Part shown: positions 16,637 through 26,312 of the stretch, in pieces
Layout: every line of letters starts with the position of its first letter
Position numbering within the stretch: the first letter of the stretch is position 1
Origin: Pseudarthrobacter sp. L1SW
GTDB taxonomy: Bacteria > Actinomycetota > Actinomycetes > Actinomycetales > Micrococcaceae
NCBI RefSeq assembly: GCF_020809045.1
Contig: NZ_CP078079.1
Span: 310,001-374,000 of the forward strand
Direction of reading: 5' to 3'
DNA length: 64,000 bases
Program-made: the position numbers and the translations under genes
The notes under the pieces: model-generated
Seen by the model: the letters and a program-made list of their open reading frames with translations, nothing else
Told to the model about the DNA's origin: nothing
The model's database searches: none

Positions 16637-16711
16637 GCCGGCTGCAGGGCCCGGCACAACACAGCGGGGCCGCTCACGGCGACCCCACCACTTTACTGGA
16701 CTGCAGCCGGC
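16637..16711. repeat. Inverted repeat between gudD and the MFS gene
   Basis: A perfect 11-bp inverted repeat, GCCGGCTGCAG (16637-16647) with CTGCAGCCGGC (16701-16711), is separated by 53 nt inside the intercistronic gap of the operon. It could be an attenuator or processing site. Confidence 0.5.
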
Positions 16712-16733
16712 ATAACTTGCCAGGCGGCAGTTG

Positions 16734-18062
16734 CTAGCGGACCAGGCAGGGCCGCTTGGGGTCGAAGGACCAGCCGTCGATGTAATACTGCATGCCGATG
16801 CTGTCGTCACGGGCGTCGAGGCCGTGCTCCAGGTACAGCTGGTGCGCCTTGTCCAGGGCGTCCCGGTCCAGTTCGATGCCCAGGCCGGGCCTGTTGGGGA
16901 CTTCGATGGCGCCGCCCCTGATCTGCAGCGGTTCCTTGGTCAGACCCTGGCCGTCCTGCCAGATCCAGTGCGTGTCCAGGGCGGTGATTTCGCCCGGGGC
17001 GGCTGCCCCGGTGTGGGTGAACATGGCCAGCGAGATGTCGAAATGGTTGTTCGAGTGCGATCCCCACGTAAGGCCGAACTCCCGGCACATCTGCGCGACG
17101 CGAACTGAGCCGTGCATGGTCCAGAAATGCGGATCCGCCAGCGGGATGTCCACGGCGTTGCTCCGGATGGCGTGGGACATCTCCCGCCAGTCCGTGGCAA
17201 TCATGTTGGTGGCCGTCTTCAGGCCGGTGGCGCGGCGGAACTCGGCCATCACTTCGCGGCCCGAGAACCGTCCTTCGGCACCACACGGATCCTCGGCGTA
17301 GGCCACCACGCCCTGCATCCGCTTGCCCAGCCGTATTGCTTCGTTTAGGAGCCAGCCGCCGTTGGGATCGAGCGTCACCCTGGCCTCCGGGAAACGCTTG
17401 GCGAGGGCAGTGACAACGTCCACTTCGTCGTCACCGGCGAGCACGCCGCCCTTGAGTTTGAAGTCGCTGAAGCCGTAGCGTTCCTGGGCCGCCTCGGCGA
17501 GGGCGACGACGGCTTCCGGGGTCATTGCCTCCTGGCGGCGGAGCTTTTCCCACCGGTCGGCAGGTGCGTCTTCTACGAGGTAGGGCAGGTCGGTGCGGGC
17601 ATGGTCGCCGATGAAGAAAAGGTAGCCGAGCATCGGCACCGAGGTGCGCTGCTGTCCGTCGCCGAGCAGTTCAGCGACAGGGACGCCGAGGAACTGGCCG
17701 TGCAGGTCCAGCAGGGCCGACTCGACGGCAGTGACAGCATGGACCGTAGTGCGCAGGTCGAAGGTCTGCAGGCCGCGGCCCCCAGCGTCGCGGTCGGCGA
17801 ACCCAGCGGCAATCTCACGCAGCAGCGAACGGTACCGGGCCACCGGTTTGCCGTTAATCAGGGCGCCGGCTTCTTCGATGGTGGTGCGGATCTTCTCACC
17901 GCCGGGCACCTCGCCAAGGCCGGTGCGGCCGTGGGAATCGGTAATAATCACCACGTTGCGGGTGAAAAACGGGCCGTGGGCGCCGCTGAGGTTCATCAGC
18001 ATGCTGTCGTAACCGGCAACCGGAACAACTTCGATGCCGGTGATGGTGGGCTGCGTGCTCAT
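16734..18062 (-). CDS. gudD: Glucarate dehydratase
   Basis: 442 residues, enolase superfamily. The catalytic lysine is Lys204 in FKLKGG, metal ligands include Asp232 in DPNGG and Asp/Glu in AEDPC (257-258), and the base His336 sits in [10 protein letters not shown]. The enzyme removes water from D-glucarate to give 5-dehydro-4-deoxyglucarate, the substrate of the kdgD product in the same operon. Its start overlaps the stop of the aldehyde dehydrogenase gene by 4 bases (ATGA), so translation is coupled. Confidence 0.95.
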   Translation of the reverse strand: MSTQPTITGIEVVPVAGYDSMLMNLSGAHGPFFTRNVVIITDSHGRTGLGEVPGGEKIRTTIEEAGALINGKPVARYRSLLREIAAGFADRDAGGRGLQTFDLRTTVHAVTAVESALLDLHGQFLGVPVAELLGDGQQRTSVPMLGYLFFIGDHARTDLPYLVEDAPADRWEKLRRQEAMTPEAVVALAEAAQERYGFSDFKLKGGVLAGDDEVDVVTALAKRFPEARVTLDPNGGWLLNEAIRLGKRMQGVVAYAEDPCGAEGRFSGREVMAEFRRATGLKTATNMIATDWREMSHAIRSNAVDIPLADPHFWTMHGSVRVAQMCREFGLTWGSHSNNHFDISLAMFTHTGAAAPGEITALDTHWIWQDGQGLTKEPLQIRGGAIEVPNRPGLGIELDRDALDKAHQLYLEHGLDARDDSIGMQYYIDGWSFDPKRPCLVR

Positions 18063-19672
18063 GCGCCGACCTCTGCTTTCTGTGCAGCGGGAACCACATC
18101 GCCGTTGATCCGGCGGTTGAGGTGCCAGGGGTTGGTGTCCTGGAGCGGCTGGGGGAGGAGCTCCTGGGGGATGTTCTGGTAGGCGACAGGCCGGAGGAAC
18201 CGGTTGATCGCCAGGGTACCCACCGAGGTGCTGCGGGAATCGGAGGTGGCGGGGAAGGGGCCGCCGTGGACCATGGCGTGGCCTACTTCGACGCCGGTGG
18301 GCCAGCCGTTGACGATGATGCGGCCCACTTTCTGCTCCAGGACCGGGATCAGGGGCGCCGCCGTCGGATAATCCTCTTCGGCCAGGTGCAGCGAGGCGGT
18401 GAGCTGGCCTTCGATCCGTGCCGCGGCGTCGAGGAGCTCTTCGGTGGTGTTGTAGCGGATCACCAGGGAGGCGGCGCCGAAGATTTCCTCATGCAGGACG
18501 TGGTTGGTGACGAAGTCGCGGACCTGGGTGCCGAAGATGGTGGGGGCCGGAGCGTTCCGGGTGGCGCCTTGCAGGCCTTTTCCGATCAGGTCAACGCCTG
18601 CTGCGCTGCCCAGTGTTTCAGTTCCGGCGTTCCAGGATCCGGCGATTCCTTCGGTAAGCATGGTCTGCCCGGAGCAGGCGGAAACAGCGCGTGCGACGGC
18701 GGCTGCGAGTTTGTCCCCTGCCTCGCCGGCGGGGGCGAAGAGCAGGCCGGGGGAGGTGCAGAGCTGGCCGGAGCTGCCGGTGACAGCGGTGACGTACTGC
18801 TGCGCGAGTGCGTCGATGTGTTCGGCGGAGCCGTTCAGGGCGCCTTCGAAGACGAAGACAGGGTTCAGGGAGGACATTTCGGCATAGACCGGAATGGGTT
18901 CGCGCCGGGCGGCGGCGGTCTTCATGAGGGCGATGCCGGCAGCCTGGGAACCGGTGAAGCCAACGGCCTTGATGTGCGGGTCCGCCACGAGGGCCTGGCC
19001 GATGCTCGCACCGGGGCCGTAGACCAGGGAGAACACGCCTGGGTGCAGGCCGGAGTCCTTCACGGCCTTGACGACCGCGTGCCCCACCAGTTCCCCGGTG
19101 CCGGGGTGGGCGTTGTGCGCCTTGAAAATGACCGGGCAGCCTGCGGCGAGGGCCGAGGCGGTGTCCCCGCCCGCCGTCGAGAACGCGAACGGGAAGTTGC
19201 TGGCACCGAACACGGCCACGGGACCGAGCGGGATCTGGCGCTGGCGGATGTCCGCGCGGGGCAGGGGAGAACGGTCCGGGATGGCCGGGTCGATGCGGAC
19301 GCCGCGGAAGTCGCCCTGGCGGACCACATCGGCGAAGAGCCGCAGCTGCCCGGTGGTGCGGGCCCGTTCGCCCTGCAGCCTTGCCGCGGGCAGCCCGGTC
19401 TCCTGGCCGGCGCGGATGATGAGTTCCTCGCCGATAGCCTCGATGTTGTCCGCGATGGCTTCCAGGAAAGCGGCGTGGGTTTCCGGATCCAGCGTGCTGA
19501 ACGACGGGTAGGCTTCAGCCGCCGCGGCCGTGGCGGTCTTCAACTGGTCCTCTGTGATCAGGGAGTAGGCGGGGTCCAGCTGTTCATTGGTGGCCGGGTT
19601 GAAGCCGAAGGCCGTTTTGCCTTCGCCGACGACGGTCTGTCCGGCGATCAGGGAGTGTCCGGTGAGGGTCAC
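18059..19672 (-). CDS. Aldehyde dehydrogenase, probable 2,5-dioxovalerate dehydrogenase
   Basis: 537 residues. Nucleophile Cys lies in [11 protein letters not shown], and the cofactor motif is [28 protein letters not shown], split over about residues 153-176. Longer than ordinary aldehyde dehydrogenases, it matches the NADP-dependent alpha-ketoglutarate semialdehyde dehydrogenase family. In this pathway it oxidises 2,5-dioxopentanoate made by KdgD to 2-oxoglutarate, joining the TCA cycle. GTG start with AGGAG upstream. Lies 34 nt behind kdgD. Confidence 0.9.
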   Translation of the reverse strand: MTLTGHSLIAGQTVVGEGKTAFGFNPATNEQLDPAYSLITEDQLKTATAAAAEAYPSFSTLDPETHAAFLEAIADNIEAIGEELIIRAGQETGLPAARLQGERARTTGQLRLFADVVRQGDFRGVRIDPAIPDRSPLPRADIRQRQIPLGPVAVFGASNFPFAFSTAGGDTASALAAGCPVIFKAHNAHPGTGELVGHAVVKAVKDSGLHPGVFSLVYGPGASIGQALVADPHIKAVGFTGSQAAGIALMKTAAARREPIPVYAEMSSLNPVFVFEGALNGSAEHIDALAQQYVTAVTGSSGQLCTSPGLLFAPAGEAGDKLAAAVARAVSACSGQTMLTEGIAGSWNAGTETLGSAAGVDLIGKGLQGATRNAPAPTIFGTQVRDFVTNHVLHEEIFGAASLVIRYNTTEELLDAAARIEGQLTASLHLAEEDYPTAAPLIPVLEQKVGRIIVNGWPTGVEVGHAMVHGGPFPATSDSRSTSVGTLAINRFLRPVAYQNIPQELLPQPLQDTNPWHLNRRINGDVVPAAQKAEVGA

Positions 19673-19706
19673 GATGATTACTCCTAGGAGAGGGGATCAG
19701 GGACGG

Positions 19707-20621
19707 TCAGGAAACGCTGGCGATCAGGGCCTTGAGGTCGGCAAGGTCCTGCTCTGCGAGGTTCTGCAGCGGTGGGCGGACAGGTCCGGCCGAGCGGCCG
19801 ATGGCGTCGAGGCCGCCCTTGACGATGGAGACAGAGTAGCCCTTCACCCGGTCCCGGATGTCCAGATAGGGGATCACGAAGTCGTTCAGCTTCTTGTTGA
19901 CGGCCACGCGATCGTTGTTGCGGACGTCCCGGTAGAAATCCAGGGCGAACTGCGGAACGAAGTTGTACATGGCACTGGAGTAGGTGCTCATGCCGAGCTG
20001 GAGCAAGGGCAGGGCAAAGGTCTCGGCTGTGGGGAGGCCGCCCAGGTAGAAGAGCCGGTCTCCGAGCTTGGCGTAGACCCGGGCGTCGTGCTCGAGGTCG
20101 CCCACGCCGTCCTTGAAGCCGATGAGGTTTTCATGTCGCTCTGCCAATGCGGCAACGGTGGTGTCCTTGTAGATGGCGTTGGCGCGGTTGTAGATGATGA
20201 CGCCCAGGGAAGTGGCGCTGCAGATGGCGCTGACGTGTTCGATCAGCCCCTCCTGGTCGGCTTCGGTCAGATACGGCGGCAGCAGGAGGATGCCCTCCGC
20301 CCCCGCAGCTTCGGCGGCCTTGGCGTTCTCGATTGCCTGTGCGGTGGACCCGCCGGCCGAGGCGAGGACGGGCACCCGGCTTCCCACTTCGTCGACGGCG
20401 GTCCGGACAACGTGCGCGGATTCGGCCGGGGTGAGGGAAAAGCCCTCGCCCGTGCCGCCTGCCGCGAACAGGCCGGCCACCGGGAAACTCGCCTGCCACG
20501 CCAGGTGCTTGCGGTAGTTCTCCTCGTCGAACTGCAGCTCTGCGTCGAACGAAGTGACAGGAAAGGACAGCAGGCCTTCCTTGAGGGTGTCCGCCAGTTC
20601 CTGGGGTGAGTACTTTGCCAC
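19707..20621 (-). CDS. kdgD: 5-dehydro-4-deoxyglucarate dehydratase
   Basis: 304 residues, DapA/NAL aldolase fold. Schiff-base Lys170 lies in GFKDGVGD and Tyr144 in IIYNRAN. It decarboxylates and dehydrates 5-dehydro-4-deoxyglucarate to 2,5-dioxopentanoate. The open frame runs 87 codons further 5', but GTG 20621 ([11 protein letters not shown]) has a strong GGAGGA seven bases ahead and gives family length, so I use it. First gene of the glucarate operon. A LysR-type site lies about 95-125 bases upstream. Confidence 0.95.
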   Translation of the reverse strand: MAKYSPQELADTLKEGLLSFPVTSFDAELQFDEENYRKHLAWQASFPVAGLFAAGGTGEGFSLTPAESAHVVRTAVDEVGSRVPVLASAGGSTAQAIENAKAAEAAGAEGILLLPPYLTEADQEGLIEHVSAICSATSLGVIIYNRANAIYKDTTVAALAERHENLIGFKDGVGDLEHDARVYAKLGDRLFYLGGLPTAETFALPLLQLGMSTYSSAMYNFVPQFALDFYRDVRNNDRVAVNKKLNDFVIPYLDIRDRVKGYSVSIVKGGLDAIGRSAGPVRPPLQNLAEQDLADLKALIASVS

Positions 20622-20714
20622 GATGTGGTCCTCCGGTGTGTGTGCCGCGGGCGGCGGGGTGATGATTCCTTCCCAGCGTAGGAGCGGTGCCGATGCCTGT
20701 CTAAGTGCACTTTT

Positions 20715-20744
20715 GTATGTATTGATACCTTTGAGGCATAACTG
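20715..20744. promoter_or_regulatory. Candidate LysR operator upstream of kdgD
   Basis: GTATGTATTGATAC (20715-20728) is a GTAT-N6-ATAC dyad, followed by AGGCATAACTG (20734-20744). Both parts recur in the lysR-tctC intergenic region, which argues for one regulator at both promoters. Confidence 0.5.
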
Positions 20745-20757
20745 TCTCCGGGGCGGG

Positions 20758-21642
20758 TTACTCCATGGAGAACTCGAGGTCGCGCAAGAGGCGTGCCAGC
20801 GCGGGGTTGGTGATCCGGCGGTTCCATAATGCGTGCAATTCCACCTGCTCCTCGTTGCCCACGCCAAGCGGCAGGAACTCAACGCCCTTTATCCCCAGCA
20901 GCGTGGCCGAATGGGGGACGAAGGCCAGACCCCTGTTGGCGGACACCAGGGACACCATGGTGAGGATCTGGCTGACCGTGTGCACAACGTTGGCATGGCG
21001 TATTGGCAGCATGCGGACCACGAGGTCGTAGAAATAGCGGGCCTGGGTGGGGGAGTGCATGATCAGCGGCTCGTCCTTGAAGTCTTCCGCCGTGATGTCC
21101 CGGGCGAGCAGGGTCAACGGGTGGCCGGTGGGAGCGGCCAGCACCAAGGACTCCCGGTACAGCAAGTGGGAATCGAAGGTCTCCCTGTCGAAGGGGGGCC
21201 GGGCTAGGCCGAGATCAAGCTCGCCGGTCAGCAGGCCATTCAACTGGTCGCCCGTCACGAGTTCCTGCAGGTCGATGTCCACATCCGGGATGATCCCGGA
21301 AAGCTCCTCCAGCAGCGGGCCCAGGATGCTGAAACCACTGGCCGCGGTGAAGCCGATACGGAGCACGCCGGAGCGTCCGGAGGCGATGCGCCTTGCAGTG
21401 GCGGGGGCCCGTTCGGCGAGCGCCATCAACCGCCGGGCCTCGTCCAGGAACGCCTGCCCTGCAGAGGTCAGTTCGACTTTGCGGTTGTCCCGCTCCAGCA
21501 GTTCAGCGCCGACGGTTTTTTCAAGTTTCTGGATTTGGCGGCTCAGCGGGGGCTGGGTCATGTTCAGCCGCTCAGCTGCCCGTCCAAAGTGCAGTTCCTC
21601 AGCGACGGCAATGAAGCCGGCCAGTTGGTCGAATGTGAACAT
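20758..21642 (-). CDS. LysR family transcriptional regulator
   Basis: 294 residues. The N-terminal winged helix-turn-helix is clear ([32 protein letters not shown], split over about residues 10-41), and the co-inducer domain spans about 90-290. It lies between the glucarate operon and the divergent tctCBA operon and shares a sequence motif with both promoters, so it is the likely local activator responding to an aldarate or tricarboxylate. The start codon overlaps one arm of a 9-bp inverted repeat (ATGATGCCT, 21641-21649, with 21685-21693), consistent with autoregulation. Confidence 0.9.
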   Translation of the reverse strand: MFTFDQLAGFIAVAEELHFGRAAERLNMTQPPLSRQIQKLEKTVGAELLERDNRKVELTSAGQAFLDEARRLMALAERAPATARRIASGRSGVLRIGFTAASGFSILGPLLEELSGIIPDVDIDLQELVTGDQLNGLLTGELDLGLARPPFDRETFDSHLLYRESLVLAAPTGHPLTLLARDITAEDFKDEPLIMHSPTQARYFYDLVVRMLPIRHANVVHTVSQILTMVSLVSANRGLAFVPHSATLLGIKGVEFLPLGVGNEEQVELHALWNRRITNPALARLLRDLEFSME

Positions 21643-21654
21643 GATGCCTTCCGG

Positions 21655-21698
21655 GTATCACTTGATGCAGTTTTGGGCTTAGACAGGCATCATAACTG
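21655..21698. promoter_or_regulatory. Candidate LysR operator in the lysR-tctC divergent region
   Basis: GTATCACTTGATGC (21655-21668) matches the kdgD upstream site under GTATNNNTTGATRC. AGGCATCATAACTG (21685-21698) matches AGGCATAACTG with a 3-base insertion. It lies between the divergent starts at 21642 and 21783. Confidence 0.5.
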
Positions 21699-21782
21699 CT
21701 CCCTACACTCGACAAAGCGAATCGGGGTGACCCGGTTCACAGATTGTCCGGACCCCGCCCGGAGACTTAACGAGGAGTTCCA

Positions 21783-22790
21783 ATGAAGCACTTCCCCACC
21801 CGCCGCACCATCCTGGGAACAGCGTCGGTCTTCACCCTGCTGGCGCTGACCGCCTGCGGCGGCAATGTTGCCGGCGGCGCCGCCCCCGACGCGTCCAAGT
21901 ACCCCGCCGGCCCGGTCACCCTCACTGTCGGCCAGGCTGCCGGCGGCAGCACCGACCTGATTGCGCGCGCACTCGCTGAAGGCGCCGCCAAGACCCTCGG
22001 TGCACCGATGCCGGTAGTAAACAAGCCAGGCGCAAACGGGGCGCTGGCAACCAAGGAAGTGGCAGGCAAGCCCGCCGATGGCCAGGAGCTCGTGCTGCTC
22101 AACGCTTCCCTGATCACCATCACGCCCTTGGCTGTCTCCGCTGACGAAGCCGTCAACATCGACGATCTCGACATCATCGCAGGGCTGTCCCAGGACGACT
22201 ACGTCCTGGTTGCCAGCGGCCAGTCGGGTTTCAAGAGCTTCAAGGATGTCACCGATGCCGGCCGGAACGTCACCTTTGGCACCACCGGTGTAGGCACCGG
22301 CAGCCAGCTGGCCCAGACTGTCCTGTTCAAGCAGGCCGGCGTCCAGGGCACCGATGTTCCGTTCGACAGCGGTAAGCCGGCGCTGACCGCGGTACTCGGC
22401 AACCAGGTGGAACTTGCCACTATCCAGCTTGGCGAGGCCATGCCGCAGATTGAAGCCGGAAAGGTGGCACCGCTGCTGGTCTTCTCCGAAGAGCGCAACG
22501 CCTTCCTTCCTGACGTCCCGTCCGCGAAGGAAGCGGGCTACGACGTGCCCGTAGCCCAGTACCGTGCCGTGGCAGCCCCCAAGGGAACCCCGCAGGACGT
22601 GAAAGACAAGCTGCTCGCCGCGTTCCGGGAAAGTTTCAAGACCGAGGCGTACCAGGAGTTCAACAAGAAGAACCTGCTGACGCCCAAGGAGATCTCCGGC
22701 GAGGAAGTCACGACGCAGTGGAAGGACTACGCCGCGAAATACAAGGAACTGGTGGAGAAGCACGGCATCAACCTCGGCGGAAACAAGTAA
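21783..22790 (+). CDS. tctC: Tripartite tricarboxylate transporter substrate-binding lipoprotein
   Basis: 335 residues. The signal peptide ends in lipobox LTAC (Cys near residue 24) with an Arg-rich N-terminus (RRTILG). The mature domain has the Bug/TctC pattern: VTLTVGQAAGGSTDLIAR, VVNKPGANG and GTGSQL. It captures a di- or tricarboxylate for the TctA/TctB permease. Strong site GAGGAG before ATG 21783. The neighbouring glucarate genes make an aldarate or related acid a plausible ligand, which is an inference. Confidence 0.9.
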   Translation: MKHFPTRRTILGTASVFTLLALTACGGNVAGGAAPDASKYPAGPVTLTVGQAAGGSTDLIARALAEGAAKTLGAPMPVVNKPGANGALATKEVAGKPADGQELVLLNASLITITPLAVSADEAVNIDDLDIIAGLSQDDYVLVASGQSGFKSFKDVTDAGRNVTFGTTGVGTGSQLAQTVLFKQAGVQGTDVPFDSGKPALTAVLGNQVELATIQLGEAMPQIEAGKVAPLLVFSEERNAFLPDVPSAKEAGYDVPVAQYRAVAAPKGTPQDVKDKLLAAFRESFKTEAYQEFNKKNLLTPKEISGEEVTTQWKDYAAKYKELVEKHGINLGGNK

Positions 22791-22795
22791 CAGCC

Positions 22796-23380
22796 ATGGA
22801 GACAACTCCAGCAGTATCCGCCGGACGGGGCAGCTCTGCCGTCCCGTCCGGCGGGGACGCTCACGCTGACGTACCCGAAGGAGCTCCCGAAGCCCTCACG
22901 CCCGAGCAGCTCGCGGCCCAGTGGGAAGAAGAAAAACCGCCGTCGGCGGGAGCCCTGGCGAATACCGCATCCTCCCTGATGGTGCTTGCCGTCGGAATCG
23001 GTGCGCTTGTCCTGTCGGTCGCCATGGGCCTGGGCACCCCCGCCAGCCCGCAACCGGGCCTGTGGCCGTTCATGATCAGCTGCGTCATGGTGGCCCTGGG
23101 GCTTTTCCAGCTGGTCCTGGGCCGGCGCAACCGCGACGCTGAAAAGTTCACCCGGATGTCCTTCGCCCCGCTCACCGGACTGGTGACGCTGGCGGCCATG
23201 GTGGCGCTGATGCCGGTGATCGGATTCGAAGTCCCGGCCCTGGTTCTCTGCATCATCTGGATGCGGTTCCTCGGCGGCGAGACCTGGCGGTCCACGCTCG
23301 TGGTCAGCACACTCGTTGTTGTCGCGTTCTACGGAATCTTCGTCCTCGCGCTCAACACCTCCATTCCCCATCTCTTCTAG
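22796..23380 (+). CDS. tctB: Tripartite tricarboxylate transporter small membrane subunit TctB
   Basis: 194 residues with four predicted membrane helices after a polar N-terminal region of about 55 residues. The segment PASPQPGLWPFMISCVMVALG is typical of TctB. ATG 22796 lies 5 nt after the tctC stop. The frame is open earlier, but that part would overlap tctC. Role: accessory membrane subunit of the TctA permease. Confidence 0.88.
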   Translation: METTPAVSAGRGSSAVPSGGDAHADVPEGAPEALTPEQLAAQWEEEKPPSAGALANTASSLMVLAVGIGALVLSVAMGLGTPASPQPGLWPFMISCVMVALGLFQLVLGRRNRDAEKFTRMSFAPLTGLVTLAAMVALMPVIGFEVPALVLCIIWMRFLGGETWRSTLVVSTLVVVAFYGIFVLALNTSIPHLF

Positions 23381-23389
23381 GAGACAACC

Positions 23390-24937
23390 GTGGATTTCCT
23401 GAATCCTGTGATTAACGGATTTTCAGTCGTCCTGGAGCCGACGAACCTCCTCTACTGCCTGATCGGCGTAGTCATCGGGATGCTGATCGGCGTGCTGCCC
23501 GGGTTGGGGCCGGCGGCAACAATCGCCATCCTGCTTCCGCTGACCTACAACGTGGAACCCGTCACCGCCATCATCATGCTGGCCGGCATCTTCTACGGCG
23601 CGCAGTACGGCGGCACCATCACCTCCGTCCTTCTGCGCCTCCCCGGTGAGGCGTCCTCGGTGGTCACGGTCTTTGACGGCTACCAAATGGCTCGGCAGGG
23701 CCGGGCCGGTACCGCCCTGGGCCTGGCCTCAATCGGATCGTTCATTGGAGGCACGGCCGCGATCATCGGCCTGACCTTCCTGGCACCGCTTGTGGCCAGC
23801 TTCGCATTGGACTTCGGCCCGCCCGAATACTCCGCCCTGGCCCTCCTGGGCATCCTCCTCGTGGCCACCATCAGCAGCGGCGCCAAAGCCAAGGCCTTGA
23901 TCGCAGCGGCCATCGGGCTGCTGCTGGCCACTGTGGGCAGGGACATCTTCACGGGTGAAAGCCGGTTTACCTTCGGCAGCATGCAGCTCGCAGACGGCAT
24001 CGACTTCGTTCCCATCGCGATGGGCATCTTTGGCCTGGGCGAGATCCTCTACAACCTCGAGGAACGGCACCGTGCCGCGAAAGCACCGTCGAAGGTAGCC
24101 AACGTCTGGCCCTCGCGCTCGGACCTGAAACAGGCCTCCGGTTCCATCGGCCGCGGCTCCGTCCTGGGGTTCTTCCTGGGCATCCTGCCCGGCGGCGGCG
24201 CCACCATCGCGTCCATGGCCTCGTACGCCATGGAAAAGAAGCGTGCCAAGCAGCCCGAGCGGTTCGGCAAGGGAGCTCCTGAAGGAGTGGCAGGCCCGGA
24301 AACAGCCAACAACGCGGCAGCGACGTCGTCGTTCATTCCGCTGCTGACCCTCGGAATCCCGGCCAACGCCACCATGGCACTCATGTTCGGTGCGCTGCTG
24401 ATCCAGGGCGTCACGCCCGGCCCGCAGCTCGTTGAGCAGAACCCGGAGCTGTTCTGGGGTGTTGTGAATTCGATGTACATCGGGAACATCCTGCTCCTGA
24501 TCATGAGCCTGCCGCTGGTGGGCATCTTCGTGAAGATCCTCCGCGTCCGCGCGGCAATCCTCGCCCCGATCACGGCACTGATCACGCTGTTGGGTGCCTA
24601 CACCATCAACAACAGCATGTTTGATGTAACGCTCGTAGTGGTCTTCGGCGTCGTCGGTTACCTGATGAAGAAGTTCGGTTTCGAACCGGGCCCGCTGGTC
24701 CTGGCCTTCGTCCTGGGTGAACTGCTGGAGAGCTCGCTCCGGCGCTCGCTGTTGGTCTTCGGCGGCGATCCCGCCGGCTTCTTCACCCGCCCCATCTCTG
24801 CCACCCTGCTGGTGGTCTTCATCCTGGTGGCCGTGCTGCCGGGCATCCGCAGCGTGCTCGCCAAGCGCAAAGGCACGACGGCGTCCGCCGGCTCCGCCAA
24901 CAGTGGCACCGCCAACAACATCAAGGAGAAGGTATGA
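23390..24937 (+). CDS. tctA: Tripartite tricarboxylate transporter permease TctA
   Basis: 515 residues, about 11-12 membrane helices. Family landmarks are GVLPGLGPAATIAILLPLT near the start, GGTITSVLLRLPGEASSV, GILPGGGATIASMASYAMEK and the conserved LGIPANATMALMFGALLIQG. It imports the TctC-bound carboxylate using an ion gradient. ATG 23390 lies 9 nt after tctB. Its stop overlaps the start of the next gene. Confidence 0.93.
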   Translation: MDFLNPVINGFSVVLEPTNLLYCLIGVVIGMLIGVLPGLGPAATIAILLPLTYNVEPVTAIIMLAGIFYGAQYGGTITSVLLRLPGEASSVVTVFDGYQMARQGRAGTALGLASIGSFIGGTAAIIGLTFLAPLVASFALDFGPPEYSALALLGILLVATISSGAKAKALIAAAIGLLLATVGRDIFTGESRFTFGSMQLADGIDFVPIAMGIFGLGEILYNLEERHRAAKAPSKVANVWPSRSDLKQASGSIGRGSVLGFFLGILPGGGATIASMASYAMEKKRAKQPERFGKGAPEGVAGPETANNAAATSSFIPLLTLGIPANATMALMFGALLIQGVTPGPQLVEQNPELFWGVVNSMYIGNILLLIMSLPLVGIFVKILRVRAAILAPITALITLLGAYTINNSMFDVTLVVVFGVVGYLMKKFGFEPGPLVLAFVLGELLESSLRRSLLVFGGDPAGFFTRPISATLLVVFILVAVLPGIRSVLAKRKGTTASAGSANSGTANNIKEKV

Positions 24938-25338
24938 GCATCATCGTCGGATTCGTTCCCACGCCGGCAGGTGAGGCCGCCCTCGCAGCAGGCATCGCCG
25001 AAGCGAAGCTCCGGCAGCAAGATTTATTCATCGTCAACTCTGCCCGCCAGGGCGCCCTGGTGGACAAAGCCGTGGCAACGGAGGACGTCCTGGCGAAGGC
25101 AGCCCAGCGGGCCGCGGACGACGGCGTGACAGCCACCGTCATCCAGCCGCCCTACCAGCACGATCTTGCCGACGAGTTCCTGGACGTCGCCCGGGAAGTG
25201 GATGCTTCGCTCATCGTCATCGGGCTGCGGCACCGCACCCAGGTGGGTAAGTTCATCCTGGGCAGCCACGCACAGCAGATCCTGATGCAGGCGGACCGCC
25301 CGGTCCTGGCCGTCAAAGCGGACAACGGCCACTTCTAG
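24934..25338 (+). CDS. Universal stress protein (UspA family)
   Basis: 134 residues, single Usp domain. The ATP-binding loop near the end reads GLRHRTQVGKFILGSHAQQILMQADRPVLAV, the G-2x-G-9x-G(S/T) type pattern. Overlaps tctA by 4 bases (ATGA), so it is part of the transporter operon. Usp proteins are often attached to TctCBA operons in actinobacteria and may regulate transport according to energy state. That role is inferred. Confidence 0.9.
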   Translation: MSIIVGFVPTPAGEAALAAGIAEAKLRQQDLFIVNSARQGALVDKAVATEDVLAKAAQRAADDGVTATVIQPPYQHDLADEFLDVAREVDASLIVIGLRHRTQVGKFILGSHAQQILMQADRPVLAVKADNGHF

Positions 25339-25374
25339 GCGCCAGGGCCTGCATCCCACCCGCATGTGGACAAC

Positions 25375-25416
25375 GCACCCGCGCACCAAAGGGTGCGAAG
25401 CCCGGTAGCGGGTGCC
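25375..25416. terminator. Nested hairpin between convergent usp and Nudix genes
   Basis: An outer stem GCACCCGC (25375-25382) with GCGGGTGC (25409-25416) encloses an inner CGCACC/GGGTGCG hairpin. It lies between two convergent stop codons and has no T-run, so it is a possible bidirectional terminator. Confidence 0.4.
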
Positions 25417-25449
25417 CGGAGCGCGGGTAGTTGGCGAGGTGGGGCAGTC

Positions 25450-25923
25450 CTAGGATCCCGCGCGCACATGCTCGGCCAGCGCATCCAGGATTGGCAGCTG
25501 GCCCTTCACCAGCTTGAGCCGGGCTTCCGGTTCCGGGAACCAGCGGGCGTCGTCAATTTCCGGGTACTGCTGGATCCTGCCTGAACCCCTGGGCCACTCC
25601 AAGGCAAACGTGTTGCTGACGATGCGTTCCGGCCGGAAGTCCTGCTCCGCGGCGAACACCGTGATGACCTTGCCCGAGGGCTGCCGGAACTGGCCGAGGT
25701 GCTGGTAGTCCGCGTGGGGTGCGGGAGTTCCCATCTCCTCGGCGAACTCCCGCAAGGCGGCAGCCAGGGGGTCCTCGCCTGCGGAGTATTCACCCTTTGG
25801 GATGGACCAGGCGTGGGCGTCCTTGCGGGCCCAGAACGGGCCGCCCATGTGGGCAATCCACACCTCCAGCAGGCCCCCGGCACCCTGCCGGTACAACAGG
25901 AGCCCTGCACTCGTAACGGGCAT
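25450..25923 (-). CDS. Nudix hydrolase
   Basis: 157 residues. A full Nudix box (G-x5-E-x7-REFAEEMG) spans residues 44-65. The N-terminus SAGLLLYRQGAGGLLEVWIAHMGGPFW and the WSIPKGEY lead-in match the subfamily of NTP/ADP-ribose or diadenosine polyphosphate pyrophosphohydrolases in actinobacteria. The exact substrate cannot be read from the sequence. ATG 25923 with CTGGAGGA upstream is preferred over the longer open frame. Confidence 0.88.
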   Translation of the reverse strand: MPVTSAGLLLYRQGAGGLLEVWIAHMGGPFWARKDAHAWSIPKGEYSAGEDPLAAALREFAEEMGTPAPHADYQHLGQFRQPSGKVITVFAAEQDFRPERIVSNTFALEWPRGSGRIQQYPEIDDARWFPEPEARLKLVKGQLPILDALAEHVRAGS

Positions 25924-26042
25924 TTGTCCTCCAGGGGATGGATGTTCCACAAAAAAACAGAAGATGCCGTCAAACGTTAACCTGCAGTTCACGGCGCTGC
26001 TTTAGGTTATTCCTTCAGGCACTCTGCTCGAAGGGACCCGTC

Positions 26043-26312
26043 ATGGCCAATATTGCTGAGGTTTTGGGTCGGCTTACGCCGGAAGAACTTGAAGAGCTTC
26101 GCAGCCTTGGTCCTCAGGGCCACCTGCCGCGGTATCTGGTGGATGCCCTGGACCGGGCGGCCGGCGGGCCGGGCTCCGGCCGCGGCTACTACGTGCCCAC
26201 CGGAAACGTCACCGCCACGGGCGGACCGCTGCTGGTGCTGCGCAGCGACGTGTCCGGCTGGCTATTCAACGCCCACCAGGACGATCCGGATTCCCTGCCG
26301 CAGCTTGGCTAG
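26043..26312 (+). CDS. Small hypothetical protein convergent with radA
   Basis: 89 residues from ATG 26043 with GAAGGGA ahead. The N-terminal helix IAEVLGRLTPEELEELRSLGPQG is amphipathic; the C-terminal half (YYVPTGNVTATGGPLLVLRSDVSGWLF) looks beta-rich. No family is recognised. Its stop codon directly abuts the radA stop codon (26312/26313), leaving no room for a terminator between them. Confidence 0.6.
   Translation: MANIAEVLGRLTPEELEELRSLGPQGHLPRYLVDALDRAAGGPGSGRGYYVPTGNVTATGGPLLVLRSDVSGWLFNAHQDDPDSLPQLG

Noticed and set aside
20622..20882. 87-codon N-terminal extension of kdgD
   Set aside because: It would cover the promoter and operator region and the end of lysR; the GTG at 20621 has a strong ribosome site.
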